DNA of 64,000 bases, taken from contig NZ_QUNI01000004.1 of NCBI RefSeq assembly GCF_003385115.1, positions 62,001-126,000 on the forward strand. The letters are read 5' to 3'. The translations under genes and the position numbers were made by a program. The notes under the pieces were generated by a model that searched no databases, was not told the DNA's origin, and worked only from the letters and a program-made list of their open reading frames with translations. The stretch is from Flavobacterium aquicola. Its GTDB lineage: Bacteria; Bacteroidota; Bacteroidia; Flavobacteriales; Flavobacteriaceae. Every line of letters starts with the position of its first letter. The first letter of the stretch is position 1. Positions 27,824 to 36,629 of the stretch are shown piece by piece.

Positions 27824-28939
27824 TTATTCTAACTGTATTTTTTGTTCTTTTAAATACATAGTAGGGGTTTGTCCAGTTATTCTTTTAAAATTCCTATTGA
27901 ATGAGGTCTTAGAATTAAAACCAACCTCGAAAGCTAAAGAAAGCAAGGTGAATCTTTGGTTCTCCTGCAGGACAGAAATCCTTATAAATTCAGCAATTCG
28001 CTGTTCATTGATATAATCGAAAAAATTTTTGTTCTCAATGGAGTTAATTACTTGTGACAAAGTATTAGGATTAACTTTTAACCTTTGCGCCAATTCTTCT
28101 AAATTTAGTTCAGGATGTTTATACAGCTTTTCTTCTTGCATTAAGGCTTGTAGATCCTGATGAATTTTTAATAGTAAAGACTCATCTGCAGTAGAACTTT
28201 GGTACTTTGTTTTTTCTACAATATTAGTAGCGTCCACTTCATCTTCTTTCTCATTAATTGACTGACTCGTCATATTGCTATTTGTAAAAATCCCAACTTG
28301 CTTTACTCCAAAATACCCAACAAATAGGATAAAAATATCGAGTATAGTAAAAGTATAAATGTCATTGGCAAAAAATACAGGTATCCATATTGCGCCAATT
28401 CCAAGAATTAAATACCTTAACCAGTTTAGATTTATTTTTTCCAGGTCTGAAAACTGATTAGAAATATATTCAGAATATTTTTTTAGCAGTGACAACGATA
28501 AAATAACATATATCACGCCTGATAACAATGTAGCTAAGTACATCCATTTCATGACATTCTCAAAACCAATACCTGCATTTGCATATACCTGAATTCTCTC
28601 ATTAAAAGAAAGGAGAAAGAATTTATATAACAGGCCATTTGCAACAATAAGTGGCAAAAAATGAATTACCCAATGTTCTTTTTTATTATTTTGACTTGTT
28701 AAAGATCTTGTATATAAATACAAAAAGGGTCCATGTATTAGTGGCAGAGGAATTTCAAAGCCAAGAAAATATGGGAATCTAACATATTGACCGGTAATAT
28801 GAATGTAGAATAAAGATAAATGGGTACCAATAAAAAATAACCAAAACGAGAGAATAAGATCAGCTTGCGATTTTCCTTTTTTCGTAAAAAGGATGAGCGA
28901 TAGAAAAAAGGAAATGATGATTCCTATTAGATGCAACAT
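27824..28939 (-). CDS. Seven-TM membrane AraC-type regulator
   Basis: The 371-residue protein starts with about seven membrane helices in the first 220 residues (first one LIGIIISFFLSLILFTKKG, fourth near VMKWMYLATLLSGVIYVILS). A linker leads to a complete AraC domain: LNLEELAQRLKVNPNTLSQV, LLSLAFEVGFNSKTSFNRNF and ITGQTPTMYL. It is a membrane-tethered transcription factor that presumably senses a signal through the TM bundle. It lies 75 bp upstream of the hydrolase lipoprotein gene, which it probably controls. The fragments at 3051 and 25570 look like broken relatives. Confidence 0.88.
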   Translation of the reverse strand: MLHLIGIIISFFLSLILFTKKGKSQADLILSFWLFFIGTHLSLFYIHITGQYVRFPYFLGFEIPLPLIHGPFLYLYTRSLTSQNNKKEHWVIHFLPLIVANGLLYKFFLLSFNERIQVYANAGIGFENVMKWMYLATLLSGVIYVILSLSLLKKYSEYISNQFSDLEKINLNWLRYLILGIGAIWIPVFFANDIYTFTILDIFILFVGYFGVKQVGIFTNSNMTSQSINEKEDEVDATNIVEKTKYQSSTADESLLLKIHQDLQALMQEEKLYKHPELNLEELAQRLKVNPNTLSQVINSIENKNFFDYINEQRIAEFIRISVLQENQRFTLLSLAFEVGFNSKTSFNRNFKRITGQTPTMYLKEQKIQLE

Positions 28940-29080
28940 AATATGGTCTGATTATTTTGATAGGCTCTGCATCTTTTTGTTTGAATATGGATTAGTTGTT
29001 TGACTTAAACCTGCCAGCTGCGAAACTACAAAAAAGTCCTGATGCAGGCTAAATATAAGTTATACTTATCAAAAATTATT

Positions 29081-29619
29081 TTACAAACAGACATTAATTT
29101 CATCATTTTCAAGATCTGCTGTTTTAAAAAAACTAACACGTTCAAGAAGCTTTATTGCTCCGTCGTTTTGTTTGGATTTAATCGTTATTGTTTTTGTCAG
29201 ACCACTATTTGTCAAACTAAATTCGATAACAAGTTTCATTGCACTAGTCATAAAACCTTGTCCTTGAAATTCTGGTTTAAAACACAGCCAAGTTCTCCAA
29301 TCCTTTTGTCAAATCCACAATAATATCCTAAAGTTCCCATAATCTTATTAGTGAGTTTGTTAGCAATTTCCCAATTAATTGAATTGCCGTTTTGATAATC
29401 AAGGCTAATTTTATTTTGCATTTCTAATGCATCTTTAGCAGTCAAAGCTGGTTTTGAATCATAGAAAGATATTTCAGCGAAATCATTGATATCTTAAGTT
29501 TCAATTTATCGTAAAACAATAGCCTCAGAATAGATTTCTGGAAATTTATTGTATGGTGGTAGTTTCAATTTTTTTTGTCTATTGTAACCAGTTATTAAAT
29601 TTTTGACAAACCTTATCAT
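29081..29619 (-). pseudogene. GNAT acetyltransferase pseudogene (RimJ/RimL-like)
   Basis: Reading leftward from an ATG at 29619 gives a normal-length GNAT gene of about 179 codons, broken three times. The N-terminus reads LPPYNKFPEIYSEAIVLR, then two in-frame stops follow at 29506-29508 and 29494-29496. The frame continues as DFAEISFYDSKPALTAKDAL and MGTLGYYCGFDKRIGELG. A single-base frameshift near 29285 follows, and the coenzyme A motif FQGQGFM with SKQNDGAIKLLERV appears in the shifted frame. All parts of the fold are still recognisable, so the decay is recent. Confidence 0.85.
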
Positions 29620-29835
29620 CATTTATCAATTTAAATTTAGTGATTTAACTGTCTAAAAAAACAAATCAGGAATCTTAACAACCAACGGATCTATTGAATT
29701 ATACTGACAGCTGCAATTAAAATCTAGAAGAACTAAAAAAACAGCATTAATCTACTATTAATTCAAAATTTTATAGCTAGTGCTGTAACTTTTTTTTTAT
29801 AAACCGACTAAATATAAACCTAAATAATAAATCAA

Positions 29836-30345
29836 ATGAAGTCAAAATTTTTTTACCTGCTAAGTATTTGCAACCTGTTAGCTTTTAGCTTCTATCTATT
29901 TTCATTTTCTAAGAAGGAAAACACTAAAGTTATTGATTTTCAAGATAAAATAATAAAAGTCAGGGGTATTGTTGTTGTTGACTCATTTGGAGTAGAGCGG
30001 GTTATTATTGGTTCGCATTTGCCTGAACCTAATTTGAGTACTTATGGCAGCAGAGCAAATTCCCGAGGTAAGCTTGGGGTTTCTGGCGTCATGCTATATG
30101 ATGCAGAAGGACAAGAAAGAGGAGGATATGTTACAGATGACAATTTAGGAAATGCTTTTCTGTCTTTAGACTCAAAAACACAAATGCAATTGTTATTGCT
30201 GTCAGAGCCACAGGGCGCTGCAGCAATAATGTTAAATAGCCATGATAGGAAAAATACAATAACACTATCGACCAGTGATGAAAATGCATCTGTAAAATTG
30301 AAGAAAAATGAGAAAAATATTAAATTATATGAAAATGAAAAATAA
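29836..30345 (+). CDS. Hypothetical protein with N-terminal membrane anchor
   Basis: I do not recognise a named family for this 169-residue protein. It begins with a hydrophobic anchor (FFYLLSICNLLAFSFYLFSF). Strand-rich sequence follows with Gly-Glu-Arg-Gly repeats: VVDSFGVERVIIGSHLPEP, VMLYDAEGQERGGYVTDD and FLSLDSKTQMQLLLL. It ends in a charged tail. The repeats suggest a beta-solenoid-like or beta-sheet domain outside the inner membrane. It overlaps the start of the next gene by 17 bp, so the two are translationally linked. Confidence 0.6.
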   Translation: MKSKFFYLLSICNLLAFSFYLFSFSKKENTKVIDFQDKIIKVRGIVVVDSFGVERVIIGSHLPEPNLSTYGSRANSRGKLGVSGVMLYDAEGQERGGYVTDDNLGNAFLSLDSKTQMQLLLLSEPQGAAAIMLNSHDRKNTITLSTSDENASVKLKKNEKNIKLYENEK

Positions 30346-31312
30346 TAAAATTCTATCAACGCTCATTTTACTTTTTGCAATACTGTGTTGTAAGGGGCAA
30401 AATATTTTCATTCCTAAACTAACAAATATAAACCCAGTATCCTATACGGATGTTATTTTTACAGGTATTAAAGATACTGTCCTTATTTCTACTTTCAGTG
30501 GACGGATTTCCAAAAGAATAAATGGCAACCCAAAAGAAATTGTTATTGCGAAAATTGATGATGAAATTTATTCCCTGGCTTATCATTCCCAACGAAAAGA
30601 TATTGCAGTGGCCACTTTAGAAAATGGCATCCTTTTACTCAATGAGAAAAATGGAAAAATCATAAAAAAACTGCCTTTAAAAACTACTTGGTCTGTGGCT
30701 GTTTTCTTTTCAGATAATTTCAATTATCTGTTTACTCAGGACCAGAAAAAAAACCAATATGTCTGGGATGTAACCAAAAATTATCAAGAATTGATTTTAC
30801 CTTCTGATTTTTCAAAAGGAGCTATTGTAAAAATTGACAAGCAAAACATAGCAACAATTGTTGCTTCAAATAAAATTGTTTATTGGAATATGAATAACAA
30901 TACGGTAGAAAAAGAAATCTTGGTTGACCTGAAGAAATTTACTGACATGGATAGTGAAGGAAATTTTCTTTATCTAAATTATAATGAATGTACCAAATAC
31001 AACAGCAATACACATCAATCGGAATTTAAAGTAAAGCATCCCAATTGGATTACGCATGATATAGAAGATCCAAGCAAAGTATACGAAGATGATTACAGCA
31101 TGAATCTTACTACGGCAAAATTTGCTAAAAATAAAATTTTCACAGCCAGCATTGACCGTTCTATAAGAATTTGGGATAAAAAAAGCGGTGTGCTTTTACA
31201 ATCACTAACAGATCATAAAGCAACTGTGAATAAATTAAAAGTATCAAAAGATGAAAGCCAGCTTGTATCAATTGACCTAAAAGGCGGAATCCAGTTTTTG
31301 AATATAGAGTAA
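30329..31312 (+). CDS. Secreted WD40-like beta-propeller protein
   Basis: I start at the ATG at 30329 (MKMKNNKILSTLILLFAILC), which gives a signal peptide; the frame is open back to 30308. The roughly 327-residue product shows WD40-like blades, clearest in FTASIDRSIRIWDKKSGVLL followed by DHKATVNKLKVSKDESQL, and earlier IAVATLENGILLLNEKNGKI. It is probably an exported protein-binding scaffold. It overlaps the preceding gene by 17 bp, and a strong terminator follows at 31516-31551. The partner and role are unknown. Confidence 0.75.
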   Translation: MKMKNNKILSTLILLFAILCCKGQNIFIPKLTNINPVSYTDVIFTGIKDTVLISTFSGRISKRINGNPKEIVIAKIDDEIYSLAYHSQRKDIAVATLENGILLLNEKNGKIIKKLPLKTTWSVAVFFSDNFNYLFTQDQKKNQYVWDVTKNYQELILPSDFSKGAIVKIDKQNIATIVASNKIVYWNMNNNTVEKEILVDLKKFTDMDSEGNFLYLNYNECTKYNSNTHQSEFKVKHPNWITHDIEDPSKVYEDDYSMNLTTAKFAKNKIFTASIDRSIRIWDKKSGVLLQSLTDHKATVNKLKVSKDESQLVSIDLKGGIQFLNIE

Positions 31313-31740
31313 AGAACTATGGCTACCAGGGTTTATTAATTGGATTGTATTAAAGCTTTTGAAATTGATGTTTTTATGCTATCCAAAGTATCTGAAGATT
31401 TATCTTGTACATTTAGTTTAATGATAAAATAAGCTAAAAGATTGGAATCGGTAAACTTATTAAATATTAAAGGTTTTATAATCAATCAAAAATATTAATA
31501 ATTTTACGGAAACAGAAAAAGCCTTCAAAATTAATATTTTGAAGGCTTTTTCAAATTATATTGTGTGCTAACAACTTCGAATTTTTATTAGCAGATTTAA
31601 ATTTGTTTTACCGTCATATTTCAAAGATTAACGGTAAGATTTCTTGCAGCAGCACTTTATGCCTACTTTTTTTCGGGTGTTGGACGAAAGGCAGATCATT
31701 TGTGTAAGATCTTTGAGTTTAATGTGTTTGTTTATCTAAT
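31313..31740. other. Intergenic between convergent units
   Basis: Apart from the terminator at 31516-31551 no gene or promoter was recognised in these 430 bases. Confidence 0.4.
31516..31551. terminator. Strong bidirectional intrinsic terminator
   Basis: Arms AAAAAGCCTTCAAAAT and ATTTTGAAGGCTTTTT are perfect complements around a 4-base loop. It separates the WD40-like gene from the convergent alkylation-repair operon. Confidence 0.88.
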
Positions 31741-32349
31741 TCAAAAAACAATTGTCCTGAAAGTCAAATTCACTCTTGGTTTTGTGATCAGCTTTGCAGG
31801 CGGTAATCTATGAAGCCAGTTTGTTTGTGTCGTGTCTTTCATAACCAATAAACTTCCGTGTTCTAGGATTAATGAAACAGTTTGTTTAGTTTGTTTGTGT
31901 TTGAAAGCAAATTTTCGCTCTGCTCCAAAGCTCAATGAAGCAATTGCTCCATTCTTTTTTAAGTCTTTTTCTGCATCACTATGCCAAGCCATTCCTTCAT
32001 CTCCATCATGATATAAATTGAGTAAACAAGAATTAAATTTTTCTCCAGTTTTATTTTCAATGATGTTTTTCAATTCTAACAATTCTTTTGTCCAACTCAA
32101 TGCTTGTTTGGTTGTTTTAGAATAGGTGTAATTAAAATTAGTGTCTCCATACCAACCAACTTTGCGTTTAGTGATAATACGTTTACCAAAAATAATGGCT
32201 TCATCATTTTTCCACTCAATAGTATTAAGAAAACAGTCTAAATAATTATGAGCTTCTTTATGTGTAAATAATTTCCCAAAATAATTTACCATTCCATCAC
32301 TCGGTAATATATTTTCTGTACAGTTCTTTTCGTTGCTAAATAAATTCAT
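31741..32349 (-). CDS. alkB: AlkB-type alkylated-DNA dioxygenase
   Basis: The 202-residue protein has the Fe(II)/2-oxoglutarate core of AlkB: the HxD pair in GMAWHSDAEKDL, the second histidine in NWLHRLPPAK, and the R-x5-R signature in KPRVNLTFR. Such enzymes remove methyl groups from 1-methyladenine and 3-methylcytosine by oxidation. It is the last gene of a five-gene operon with other alkylation-repair genes, and its start overlaps the Ada-domain gene by 14 bp. Confidence 0.9.
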   Translation of the reverse strand: MNLFSNEKNCTENILPSDGMVNYFGKLFTHKEAHNYLDCFLNTIEWKNDEAIIFGKRIITKRKVGWYGDTNFNYTYSKTTKQALSWTKELLELKNIIENKTGEKFNSCLLNLYHDGDEGMAWHSDAEKDLKKNGAIASLSFGAERKFAFKHKQTKQTVSLILEHGSLLVMKDTTQTNWLHRLPPAKLITKPRVNLTFRTIVF

Positions 32350-32581
32350 TTTTCCATTTTTGATAGTTCGTTTTCATACAATGCCCACAAGGGCGAAAAC
32401 CATTTTTGACAGCTTCTTCTTTAGAAATAAAAAAAACACGATTTTCTTTTTTCATCCGTTTACCAGATTTGCACCTTAGTGTTCCATAGATTTTTAATTT
32501 GCTATTACCGCCAAAGCAGATTTCTTTTTGCTTTATTTGATATCGCAAATCATTATCGTTTATTGAAAGATGTTTAATCAT
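32336..32581 (-). CDS. Stand-alone Ada zinc-binding domain protein lacking the acceptor Cys
   Basis: The 81-residue protein is only the N-terminal metal-binding domain of Ada. C37, C65 and C68 (FRPCGHC) match three of the four Zn ligands of E. coli Ada. The position matching methyl-acceptor Cys38 (IFCRPSC in Ada) is Gly33 here (IYGTLRC). C22 might supply the fourth ligand. It therefore probably does not repair methylphosphotriesters as Ada does and may only bind DNA or partners. The three-base gap upstream and overlap downstream show tight coupling within the repair operon. Confidence 0.85.
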   Translation of the reverse strand: MIKHLSINDNDLRYQIKQKEICFGGNSKLKIYGTLRCKSGKRMKKENRVFFISKEEAVKNGFRPCGHCMKTNYQKWKNEFI

Positions 32582-32584
32582 TTT

Positions 32585-33298
32585 TTAAGTCAAAGCATCG
32601 TGAAAAATAATTCCTAAAGTATGACGTTCACCACTATGAATTTCACTTACTCCGTGTTTCATATTTACACGATAATAACCTTTAGTACCTTTAACGGGTC
32701 GAAAGTTGGTTGTAAAAATAAGCATATCTCCTTTGTTTGGTTTTAATACAATGGCTTTTGATTGTGCTCTTGGTATTTGTTGGGTCAATACAAATTCACC
32801 ACCTGTAAATTCTTGATCCGGCTCATTAAGAAATAAAACGGTTTGAATAGGGAAATACACATCTCCATACAAATCTTGGTGTAAAGTATTGTGTCCGCCT
32901 TTACCATATTTCAAAATCAAAACAGTTGCTTTTAGTTGATTATTTGCATTACATTGTTCCAAAAGTTCTTGATGTGTCTCTGGAAAAACGGTATCAATAC
33001 TCAGTACTTTCATCCAGGTGTTTGCAATGGGCGCAAGTTTAGGGTATATGCTTTCTCTAATGGATTGAATCAGATTTGGTAATGGGTAATTGAAATATTT
33101 ATATTCACCCAAACCAAAACGGTAGCGTTCCATTACTACCGTTTTTCTGTAAGCATTTAGGTTTGTATAATTGTCAATTATCTCATTACATTGATTATTT
33201 GATAATAACCCAGAAACAATTGCAAATCCTTTTTCATTCAATTCTTCTGTTATTAACTGCCAGTCAATATTGAATATTTTGTTTTTTATATCTTGCAT
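32585..33298 (-). CDS. 2OG-Fe(II) oxygenase family protein
   Basis: The 237-residue protein shows a double-stranded beta-helix oxygenase core. The HxD pair is in HNTLHQDLYGDVYFP, the FTGGEFVLTQQ strand follows, and the distal histidine and 2-oxoglutarate arginine lie in VSEIHSGERHTLGIIFHDA. This resembles the Piso0548/COG3826-type oxygenases that accompany Ada genes in Bacteroidota; that match is from memory. Its role in alkylation repair is inferred from the operon. It shares one base with the SDR stop codon (TAATG). Confidence 0.82.
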   Translation of the reverse strand: MQDIKNKIFNIDWQLITEELNEKGFAIVSGLLSNNQCNEIIDNYTNLNAYRKTVVMERYRFGLGEYKYFNYPLPNLIQSIRESIYPKLAPIANTWMKVLSIDTVFPETHQELLEQCNANNQLKATVLILKYGKGGHNTLHQDLYGDVYFPIQTVLFLNEPDQEFTGGEFVLTQQIPRAQSKAIVLKPNKGDMLIFTTNFRPVKGTKGYYRVNMKHGVSEIHSGERHTLGIIFHDALT

Positions 33299-34053
33299 TA
33301 TCTAATTTTAGGAAATCCACCATCAACAAATATTTCTGTTCCGTGCATAAAAGAGGCGTCTTCGGATGCTAGGAAAGTTATTGCTTTTGCTACTTCAAGA
33401 GGTTGCCCGAAACGAGCAAGTGGAACTTGTGGAAGTACTGCTCCTGCAATACCTTGTATTTGTTCTGTTGTTAAATTTGAACGGTCAAAATAATTAGTTG
33501 CAATTGGTCCAGGACTAACTGCATTAATTCTAATTTTTTTTGAAGCTAATTCTGATGCAAATGTTTTTACAAAAGATTGAACTGCCGCTTTTGCAGCCGA
33601 ATAGACAGATGAATTCTGCATTCCTATTTCTGTTACAATGGAAGTGTTCAAAATAATAACACCGCCTTCTTTCATTAATGGCAAAATTTGCTGAACAGTA
33701 AATAATGTTCCTTTTACAATTACATTAAACTGCTCGTCAAAATGATTTTCGTCTATTTGTTCAATTGAAGCATACTTTCCAAAACCTGCATTTACATACA
33801 AAATATCAATTTGTGGTGTAATTAATTTTACTTTTTCTCCTAATTTCAAAAGGTCTACCATTTTTCCTGCATCAGAAACTATGCCTTTGGCATTTTTTCC
33901 AAGTTCATTTATAGTTTCGTCAATAGTGTTCTGAAATCTACCTGTAATAATCACAGATGCACCATTTTCTATAAAATCAATTGCTGTGGCTTTACCAATT
34001 CCGCTTGTTCCACCTGTAATTAATGCTACTTTGTTTGTTAATTTTGTCATCAT
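33298..34053 (-). CDS. Classical SDR family oxidoreductase
   Basis: The 251-residue protein has the classical SDR pattern: TGGTSGIGKATAIDF for cofactor binding, LYVNAGFGKYASIE (NAG), the catalytic Ser and Tyr-x3-Lys in SSVYSAAKAAVQSFVKTFAS, and the ending FMHGTEIFVDGG. It is a cytoplasmic NAD(P)-dependent dehydrogenase. Its presence in the middle of an alkylation-repair operon is unexplained. It may detoxify an aldehyde produced by oxidative demethylation, but this is only inference. Confidence 0.88.
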   Translation of the reverse strand: MMTKLTNKVALITGGTSGIGKATAIDFIENGASVIITGRFQNTIDETINELGKNAKGIVSDAGKMVDLLKLGEKVKLITPQIDILYVNAGFGKYASIEQIDENHFDEQFNVIVKGTLFTVQQILPLMKEGGVIILNTSIVTEIGMQNSSVYSAAKAAVQSFVKTFASELASKKIRINAVSPGPIATNYFDRSNLTTEQIQGIAGAVLPQVPLARFGQPLEVAKAITFLASEDASFMHGTEIFVDGGFPKIR

Positions 34054-34091
34054 TTTTTTTAAAATTTATGATGCAAAATTGCAACTGTTCC

Positions 34092-34958
34092 TTATTTTAA
34101 AAAATCCGTTTCTTGCTCAATATTTATTTTTGCTGCCTCCCAGCCAATAATTGCTGTTTTACGAGCTGTACCCCACATATAACCACCCAATTTTCCTGTT
34201 GATTGAATTACGCGATGGCAAGGAATAAGAAAAGCAATAGGATTGTCCCCAATTGCTGTACCTACTGCTCTTGAAGCATTTGGTTTGTCAATTTGCTTTG
34301 CAATACTTCCATAAGAAGTAAGTTGTCCCATTGGGATTTTGAGTAAAGTTTCCCAAACTTTCAATTGAAAGTCTGTACCTTTTAAATGTAGTTTAATTTG
34401 ATTTAGTTTATGCCAATCGTGATTAAAAATAGATAAAACAGTTTGTTGAATAGGATCTATTTCTTGTTTAAAATTTGCATTAGGATAATGATTTTCTAAT
34501 ACTGAAAAGGCTTGCAATTCGTCTTCAACAAATGCTATATGACAGATGCCTTTTAATGTGGAAGCTACTAAAATAGTACCAAAGGGGCTATTTGCAAAAC
34601 TATAATTTATCGAAAGATTTTTACCTCCGTTTTTATATTCGGCAGGAGTCATCCCTTCAATGTTAATAAACAGGTCGTGTAGTCTGCTTGTTCCCGAAAG
34701 TCCTATTTCGTAAGCTGTATTGAATAAGGTAGATTTGTTTTCTTTTAATAATTTTTTTGCGTATTCAATACTTGTGTATTGTAAAAATTTTTTCGGACTA
34801 GTTCCTACCCATTCAGTAAAAATACGTTGAAAATGGAATGGGCTTAAATGCAGTTTTTCTGCGACTTTATCTAAATTTGGCTGCTCTTTAAAATTAGTAT
34901 TTATGTAATTAATTGCCTCTGCAATGCGTTTATAATTTAGATCTTCCTGTGTATTCAT
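34092..34958 (-). CDS. ada: Ada-like regulator/methyltransferase: AraC HTH fused to O6-methylguanine methyltransferase
   Basis: The 288-residue protein has an N-terminal AraC domain (ITEAIN to GMTPAEYKNGG, with LDKVAEKLHLSPFHFQRIF). A complete MGMT domain follows, with the acceptor cysteine C247 in IPCHRVIQSTGKLGGYMWG and the ASRAVGTAIGDNP helix. It lacks the N-terminal Zn domain of E. coli Ada, which is encoded separately three genes downstream. It heads the operon behind a -7 box at 35072-35079 and probably repairs O6-methylguanine and autoregulates the cluster. How it would sense damage without the phosphotriester domain is unclear. Confidence 0.92.
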   Translation of the reverse strand: MNTQEDLNYKRIAEAINYINTNFKEQPNLDKVAEKLHLSPFHFQRIFTEWVGTSPKKFLQYTSIEYAKKLLKENKSTLFNTAYEIGLSGTSRLHDLFINIEGMTPAEYKNGGKNLSINYSFANSPFGTILVASTLKGICHIAFVEDELQAFSVLENHYPNANFKQEIDPIQQTVLSIFNHDWHKLNQIKLHLKGTDFQLKVWETLLKIPMGQLTSYGSIAKQIDKPNASRAVGTAIGDNPIAFLIPCHRVIQSTGKLGGYMWGTARKTAIIGWEAAKINIEQETDFLK

Positions 34959-35291
34959 TTGGTCAAATTTTATGAAGTAAATGTCGAGAGTTTTTTGCGG
35001 TCATAAAATCCGATACTTGCTATTTTTATTTGAATAAGAAGGCTCATTAACTGTCTTTTGATTTATTATTTCAAAGTTACAAAAACTTATTTCAAATGGA
35101 TTATTGCTTTATATTATTAGCCTTCTTTAAAAGGGTAACAAAAATTTAATACAAATCGAAAAAAAACTGTTTTTTGTATTAAACAAAAATAAATTTCCTA
35201 TAGACGGATAAAAGAAAATGCTAATTTTTTCATCTTTCCAGAAATAAAATTTTAAACCTAAAGAGCACCATCAAAACATTTAAATTTCAGG
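34959..35291. other. Promoter region of the alkylation-repair operon
   Basis: The 333 bases contain the -7 box at 35072-35079. No other gene or clear repeat was seen, apart from poly-A/T runs. Confidence 0.4.
35072..35079 (-). promoter_or_regulatory. Bacteroidota -7 box for the ada operon
   Basis: On the minus strand the bases read TAACTTTG, an exact TAnnTTTG match, about 115 bp before the ada start codon. Confidence 0.5.
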
Positions 35292-36242
35292 CTAATTAGC
35301 GCAGCAGGTATAAAAAGCAGGAAGCACCATTGTTTTAACAATAGTGTAGCTGAGTTCAAAAAGCAGACTTGAAATCAATTCGCCGCGGTAACAGTAATCA
35401 GAAAAGGCTTCAGACCTAATACGTGCGAATGATGTAAAAAGCCCTTGTCTAACTTTGCTGTCTTTTATAGGATACTTCTGCTGAAGTAAAGGCCCAAATT
35501 GCTCCAGCAAATCAAACTGAAGCAGTGCTTTTTTAAAAAGTATAGATACTTCAGTTTTTCTGTCATTGTAATTCCTAAAGATCGAAGCGCCTGACAAATC
35601 AAGCACCAAAGTATTTGCAGCTATTATTGTATCATTTACAGACTTGCTTTCCAGCGCTGAACCAATTGTGATTTTATAGTATCCCTCATAGCTGATTCCC
35701 TGATCTATCATCAGATAACATATATTTTCTGCATTTTCATTATACATAAATGGTGCTTTTAATGAACTCATATAAACCAATTTAAATGTGTTTTGAAACC
35801 GCTTTTCAAAATTTAAAAATCTTTTTTCAATCAGACTTAATTTATCTACGCAGCAGTCATATTCTTCATCTCTGACTGCTTTCTTCCAAGCCAAATGCTC
35901 AATAAAAGACAGATGATCGAAATTGGCCTTTCCATAGATGTCTATAATGGAAGCTGTAATGATACGTTTTACATTATGTTTTTTAATCACTGCCAGAATA
36001 TTTTTGATAGCATCGTAATCATTCATATCATTGAGATTCACCACGTCAACACCTTCCATTGCTTTGAACAGTGGCTGCTCATCATTAAAATCCCCGTCAA
36101 CAATCTTAATACGTTCAGAATCAGTCAGGCGTGCATTGGCGTTTCTCGCATACAATTCCAAATTGTAATTTGTCTGGGCAAGTAAATCATCGGTCAGCAT
36201 TTTTCAAATCTGCCCTGCAACACTTAAAATTAACACAGTCAT
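35292..36242 (-). pseudogene. NmrA-like NAD(P)-binding gene interrupted by a nonsense codon, with an unrecognised C-terminal half
   Basis: From an ATG at 36242 the frame reads MTVLILSVAGQI, then TGA (36204-36206), then KMLTDDLLAQTNYNLELYAR. The stop sits where relatives usually have Gly or Ala after GQI, so a single G-to-T change could explain it. A restart at 36200 would give a 302-residue product lacking the cofactor loop. NmrA-like sequence continues to about residue 90 (VKRIITASIIDIYG). From there to the end (LSFIEHLAWKK to LPAFYTCCAN) I recognise no family, so this may be a hybrid formed by deletion. Confidence 0.6.
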
Positions 36243-36629
36243 TTTTTTATTTTCCTTAATCTCTGGGACATTCAGCCTGTCCTTTTTTAGGAGAGCTGCA
36301 CACTGAGAAGATAACATTTGAACTTTAGAATAAGTGCGAACAGAAAACTCATGCTCCTGTTCTGTACTAAGAATCTTTTCAATTTTTTCATCCTACAATT
36401 TATTCTTTTTATTTTTTTTAATTTAGTACTCACACTAACTATTAATCTTTTAATTAAGTAAGGTCCATAACTAAGCCAGATTACACTTTAGGCTTTGTTT
36501 TAAAAAAAATTCGCGCCACCTGGCGCGAATTTCCACCAATAACAATCTTGATTCGAACATCCTCCAAAAAAAAAGATGTCCATTAATGTAATTAATAAAA
36601 CTGCAAATATTTGTAAGGCCTTTCAGTTC
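36243..36629 (-). other. Intergenic with a Met-less open frame and a terminator
   Basis: On the minus strand the frame of the broken NmrA-like gene stays open upstream to about 36393 (EKIEKILSTEQEHEFSVRTY and so on) without a start codon. This could be the tail of a lost helical protein. A strong hairpin lies at 36504-36532. Confidence 0.35.
36504..36532 (-). terminator. GC-rich intrinsic terminator of the hydrolase lipoprotein gene
   Basis: Arms AAATTCGCGCCA and TGGCGCGAATTT are perfect complements with only two bases between them. Reading leftward, the hairpin is followed by a run of eight T. It lies about 100 bp after the hydrolase stop codon. Confidence 0.82.
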
